From assembly GCF_008831285.2 (NCBI RefSeq), contig NC_045140.1, forward strand, positions 22,586,131 through 22,650,130: a DNA stretch of 64,000 nt, read 5' to 3'. The notes beneath the pieces were generated by a model. It made no database searches. It was given only the letters and a program-made list of their open reading frames with translations, and was not told where the DNA came from. This stretch comes from Nymphaea colorata (Eukaryota; Streptophyta; Magnoliopsida; Nymphaeales; Nymphaeaceae). How positions within the stretch are numbered: the first letter of the stretch is position 1; every line of letters starts with the position of its first letter. This document shows, one piece after another, positions 62,401 to 64,000 of the stretch. The position numbers and the translations under genes are program-made.

Positions 62401-63149
62401 CCCTCATAAATTCAGTCAAGGACGGAAAGGGTCTCGCCGACTATGAGCTTGTCCCAACTCCCAAACTCAAAACTGCCATTGTGGAGCTCCTACGTGGACA
62501 CACCTGCGCCAAGCACAAGCCATGACACGGAGGCTAATTTCGTCATCAGGTGAAGTAAAAACCGAAGTTCGATGGTCCAACGCATTGTTTGATTGCATAA
62601 TGCTTTACACACCAGTATTTGATTCACATAGACAATGAACTTTGGACTAGCTGTTCTGTGTTTGATTGGCGGAAAATTTACGCACTTACCTTGCTAACAA
62701 TGTGAATGTATTGATTATGGTGAGAAAGAATTTGAAAAATAACTTTTTTTTTTGGTCCGTCGTTATGATCTATAAATAGGATTTCATCAAAACAGAAAAA
62801 TTAACTGCTGGCAATGTTATCTTTTCCTGCATCATAAGATCTGACTTTACATTTAAAAAAAAAAAAAACTATGAGCCTTTTGAGTCATAACCAGTTATTT
62901 CATCCTTCATATGATTGAACACAAAATAATGAGATGGAATCATTAAGGCCTAGTAGAACAATTTATTCTGTTGCTTCACTGTTCCAACGTTTGATGCTTG
63001 ATTCCATTCAATGCGCTTCAATTTAGAATGGCAAACTAAAGCCTTCTCATTACCACATCAGTTGGTCTCAAGTGAACATGACTACTCTCACCTCATTGAT
63101 GTTCGAACGAGAGTCGAAGTCTTCTCTCATCCCCTTCTATATCTCTCTC
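62401..63149. other. Spacer, no gene seen
   Basis: Probable promoter of the FRIGIDA-like gene, then AT-rich DNA with no supported feature. Confidence 0.35.
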
Positions 63150-63263
63150 TCTTCTTTACCCTTAGGGTCCAAGCTATGTTGGTACCAGCATAGTCTCCCA
63201 TAGGTTAAACCCAAAGTGTGACACATAACACTTCCCAGTCGCCCGCTTGAGTGGCTATGCCTC
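63150..63263 (-). mobile_element. SINE copy, minus strand
   Basis: On the minus strand GGCATAGCCACTCAAGCGGG (from 63261) carries the A-box region and TTGGGTTTAACCTATGGG the B box, at normal spacing. The GGCATAGC start matches the copies at 21776 and 31971. Confidence 0.55.
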
Positions 63264-64000
63264 TTTAGGCAGCAATTAGTTATTAGTTAGTTTCTAAATT
63301 GAATTTTTGAGGAGATTTTAAATTGTTATGTCTCTCGTGTCTCATGTGAACCACAAACGATTCAATGGTTCTTGAATCATTATCAGTTTTGTGAATTTAT
63401 GGCATCGTTGGTTCTTTTCCCGTTCATCATTTCATGAGTTTCAATCGGGTCAGACTGAAAATGAAGAAATGTCGTGCAATAAGCTCTTCAAATTGAGAAG
63501 CATCCACGCTCTAGTTTGATAGCACCTGGTACGGGCTGAATAACATTCATCAACCCGAAGCCAACCTAAAAAAAAAAAAGAAGAAGTTTCAGAACATCGC
63601 CCAAAGGTGAAAAAGGAAGAAGCTAGGATGGAGTTCGGAGACATGCATTTAAATAGTCATCCAGATCGGGCTAATCAGGTTACTTGATCTTGCATCGAGC
63701 AGCACCAATAAGTATTACAGATGTCGCCAACCAGGTTTAAAACTTTTGTGAAGCTTTGAAGTTCAGAAGTCAGACCTCCTAAATTCGGAGAGACAGAGGG
63801 AAAGAGAGAAAATGAGAGAAAGCCGGGGAACGATCAGCTTTGATTTAATTTACTGCTATTAGGTAACATGTAGTGGTGATGCGTGAAACGCATTGTACAT
63901 CATAACGTGTTTTGTGACTTTTGTCATCCGAATTCTGCAATGTCTCCAAAAGAATTATCCCGCAGAACATGAAATATGGGTAAAGTGACAAGATGAGCAT
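63264..64000. other. Spacer at the window edge, no gene seen
   Basis: AT-rich; includes an A/G-rich tract (63570-63600) and a GA-rich tract (63788-63825). No feature supported. Confidence 0.35.

Noticed and set aside
1-64000. CRISPR array, operon or bacterial-type defence island
   Set aside because: Spliced plant genes throughout; no evenly spaced direct repeats with unique spacers and no prokaryotic gene organisation.

Overview
This is plant nuclear DNA, almost certainly from a flowering plant. Compact exons sit among long AT-rich introns and spacers with GT-AG splice sites, and the proteins belong to plant families (DUF620, GASA/snakin, FRIGIDA-like, arabinogalactan protein). The spacers carry tRNA-derived SINE pieces, small terminal-inverted-repeat elements and a LINE scrap. 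The exact lineage cannot be read from the sequence alone. I saw no intact retrotransposon, no virus-like element and no organelle DNA insert that I could recognise.

Layout. 0-12 kb: a degraded LINE (780-1340, minus), a palindromic MITE-like repeat (about 1430-1820), an arabinogalactan protein gene on the minus strand (2642-3360) with a reading-frame break, then repeat-dotted spacer. 12-16 kb: a three-exon DUF620 gene on the minus strand (12872-15513). 16-28.7 kb: gene-poor, with a GC-rich G-box island (17090-17345), a 500-bp hAT-type MITE with its target-site duplication, SINEs and a tandem duplication. 28.8-37.7 kb: a nine-exon plus-strand gene for a 919-residue protein joining leucine-rich repeats to WD40 repeats; a hAT-type MITE and a SINE lie in its introns. 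40.3-41 kb: a snakin/GASA peptide gene. 43.5-45.9 kb: a four-exon gene for a thioredoxin domain-containing protein 9 homolog. 49.3-55.1 kb: a five-exon Pumilio-family RNA-binding protein on the minus strand. 57.7-62.4 kb: a FRIGIDA-like protein gene on the minus strand, probably with a long 5' UTR intron.

The genes are unrelated neighbours, as is usual in plants, and no operon or pathway cluster is evident. Exon boundaries were set by hand from reading frame, GT-AG signals and family resemblance; every multi-exon model given here keeps frame from ATG to stop. The best points to follow up are the frame break and microsatellite-coded tail of the arabinogalactan protein, the altered fourth PUF repeat, the LRR-WD40 protein with a WDxR box, a recurrent SINE family, and two unassigned coding-like remnants. 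I found no convincing undescribed multi-gene system.
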